A stretch of DNA of 64,000 bases from Bisporella sp. PMI_857 (taxonomy: Eukaryota; Ascomycota; Leotiomycetes; Helotiales; Helotiaceae): the NCBI GenBank assembly GCA_021307315.1, contig JAJSPD010000001.1:1962418-2026417 (forward strand), written 5' to 3'. The stretch's first letter is position 1; each line of letters starts with the position of its first letter. This document shows, piece after piece, positions 62,198 to 64,000 of the stretch. A program made the position numbers and the translations under genes. A model generated the notes under the pieces. That model was not told the origin of the DNA, made no database searches, and saw nothing but the letters and a program-made list of their open reading frames with translations.

Positions 62198-62399
62198 TGT
62201 TAAATAGGTATTAGTGGAAGCTTGTGCTGTACGCAAGGTCTGCCCAAGTGCAGTGGTTCAGGGAGGATGAATTGACTTGATTGTGGAACTATTTGGAGGT
62301 CGCTCAGTGAAAGGGGTTTTACCCTTTCACTGATGACTAAGCTATTACATAAGGTATTGCCCATGCCTTACGGGTGGGCTACACCACCAATTCTCAACA
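62198..62399 (-). repeat. Copia 5' LTR
   Basis: Same sequence as 56717..56918 as read. Confidence 0.93.
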
Positions 62400-64000
62400 A
62401 TTATATTATTATAAGATAGGGGCATGGCCTCCTATCTATATGCCTACGGTCAGGATTTATAGTGGGGCTGTGTGCCTGAGGTTTCAACAATCGTGACAGC
62501 CCGAACGATTTCAGCGATAGGCGCACGAGGAGCTTTGCGCACGGGGTTGGTACCTGCCACGTTATGTCCACCGTCGCGAGCTGATCTTTGCCCCAAAAAA
62601 ATATATAATATGAAAAAACAAAAACAAAAAAAGAAAGGAGGGAAGGGGGGGGGGCATCTCTCCTCCACTTTGTATCCGTTGATTCCGCGAGTTGCAGGAC
62701 CCGCGGAGATACTGTTGAAATCTCAGGCCTCAAGCTCCCCTTTTTTTTCTCCTGTACAATATATATGTATAGGGCGTTGGCCAACACGAGGTACCCCGGT
62801 CGTCCTGGGTAACCTGGTTGGTGTCGCCTACCACACGAACAGCTTACCCAGGGAAAGACTGGCTGATCACGCGTGGGTTACCCAGTACAGCACCGGGTAA
62901 CCAGAGAGTCACAGCCCTGCCTTATCGGTTGCGGCAAAGCACCGATCACAACAAGGTCACCCGGCGCAAGAATGCCTCGAAGCTGTTTCTTTTAAGGTGA
63001 CAGAAATGACAAGAAACGCCGTCGCTATTTCGATAGCTTAGGTGACGACTACCCAAAAAAATGTATAAAAATTGTGCCCCTTTTTTTTCGCCAGTACCCG
63101 CGGCCTGGCCAGCTCACGGCCGAGCTACCCTGGACAGGGGCAATCGCTCACCCTGCCCTTACCACCACCCACCAAGGCCCCTCCTTGGCCCTGGCATAGC
63201 CCCTTGACCCCGCAAGCAAGATGCATGGCGCAACTCGCTCCCCCGACACTCCACTGGTGCCCGTAAAGCCCCCTAAGCCCCATAAGCCCCACACTAATGC
63301 CCTCTGAACCTAGCTCTTTCGCCCAAGGCTATGCGCGTTATTGCCTTACAGTGCGGCCCGTGCGGTATTTTTGATAAGTCACTTCAGCCTGTTTAACCGG
63401 ATTTCTCGGCCTTGGAAACCCTTGTGTTCGGAAACCGCCATTCGCGAACGGTTCGCGTTGATGTTTATAGTTACCACACTCACTTAGCTCGAATGCCCAT
63501 CTTTTTAGCTCTCGGAGGTATTCGCAGTCAGGTCGTATAGTCGATCCTTACATACCCACCGACCTTATTTGGCCATTTAAGTCGGTCACAAATGATTTTG
63601 GCGAAAAGATCTTTTTCCGATAAATGAGGGGGGGCGGGAAGAAAGATTATGGAGGCCCCAAGGTCTCCCGGTTACGAATTTTAAGCTGTCTTCCAGAGGC
63701 TGCGCAAAACCAGCTGTAGGCGGGCTACTAAAGAGCACGGGGCTCTTTTCCGGACATTCACGCAAATTGATCGGGAAAACAGCGAGCGGTCGGATCACGG
63801 CAAGGTTACCCTGTTTTACCCCGGCAGCCTAAGCGTAAAAGCACGTTCGGACGGGAGCTCACCACGTGGGCCACCGAAGGCTACTTTACCCTCCCCCCAA
63901 AAAGATGCAAAACATACAACAGTAGGGATTCGCTGGTGGTCACCCACCCAACTACTAGTCTACCGATCTGAGGCTTATGTATGGCAGAGCGGACGGATGC
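62400..64000. other. Noncoding, GC-rich stretch, no gene recognised
   Basis: The first bases continue the older copia LTR cut by the young element (attatattattataagatagg). Beyond are a G10-type homopolymer near 62646..62655, A- and T-runs, and several ggtaacc/ggttacc palindrome-like motifs (about 62808..62905). Short open frames show no known domain. Could be the remains of another element. Confidence 0.4.

Larger units (their letters stand above)
56717..62399 (-). mobile_element. Full-length Ty1/copia retrotransposon, apparently intact and young
   Basis: Identical 202-bp LTRs at 56717..56918 and 62198..62399; target duplication attat at 56712..56716 and 62400..62404; one uninterrupted 1614-aa gag-pol; half-tRNA primer site next to the 5' LTR. 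Total 5.7 kb. Solo LTRs of the same family are at 7933..8118 and 40264..40466. Confidence 0.95.

Noticed and set aside
62800..62910. Clustered ggtaacc motifs as a terminal-repeat element
   Set aside because: Spacing and orientation are irregular and no paired ends or duplication could be found.

Overview
The window reads as a transposon-rich, gene-poor stretch of a filamentous ascomycete (Pezizomycotina) chromosome. Host genes carry short GT-AG introns (mostly 48-60 nt) with CTGAC/CTAAC-like branch sites. The host gene set is typically fungal: a mitochondrial class-2 dihydroorotate dehydrogenase, the mitochondrial tRNA-modification GTPase MSS1/MnmE, P450s, GH78 and GH35 glycosidases. The repeats are standard fungal classes: Tad1-like LINE, Ty1/copia, chromodomain Ty3/gypsy, pogo/Fot1-like DNA transposon, Helitron and many solo LTRs. 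I cannot name the species.

Layout. 0-7 kb holds ordinary genes: the 3' part of a glutathionylspermidine-synthase-like ATP-grasp gene, a stretch with an unrecognised gene relic, DHODH and MSS1. 7-24 kb is a nested transposon block: a copia relic, a LINE ORF1 relic and a broken Helitron interrupted by an apparently intact pogo-like transposon and a solo LTR. It ends in a full-length LINE with a 14-bp target duplication that landed in an older pogo relic, itself carrying an LTR inside an LTR. 24.7-34 kb holds a P450 with one nonsense codon, a secreted GH78 alpha-L-rhamnosidase-like gene and a GC-rich single-exon P450. 34-37.7 kb is repeat relics. 37.7-55 kb holds a GH35 beta-galactosidase gene that is broken, split and rearranged. 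Between its two halves lie a LINE relic, a D-serine-dehydratase-like gene that has lost its expected catalytic residues, a pogo relic, a decayed GC-rich ABCC transporter and a copia relic. Its 3' half is additionally interrupted by a chromovirus. 55-62.4 kb holds an unknown Ser-rich ORF, the edge of an older copia element and a young full-length copia. 62.4-64 kb has no recognisable gene.

How things fit together. The metabolic genes do not form a convincing pathway. P450 + GH78 + P450 + ABCC + GH35 could be remains of an accessory carbohydrate/secondary-metabolism region, but three of these five are broken. The clearest story is layered transposition. Solo LTRs with 5-bp target duplications are everywhere; at least three elements (copia 56.7-62.4 kb, chromovirus 50.3-54.8 kb, LINE 18.0-23.5 kb) are young enough to keep matching ends. 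One LTR family (called LTR-B here) sits at both broken ends of the GH35 gene and probably mediated the rearrangement. I did not find a clearly new defence or biosynthetic system. The best candidates for novelty are the residue-stripped D-serine-dehydratase-like protein and the gag- and protease-less but recently mobile chromovirus. LTR family letters (A, B, C, E, F) are my own labels.
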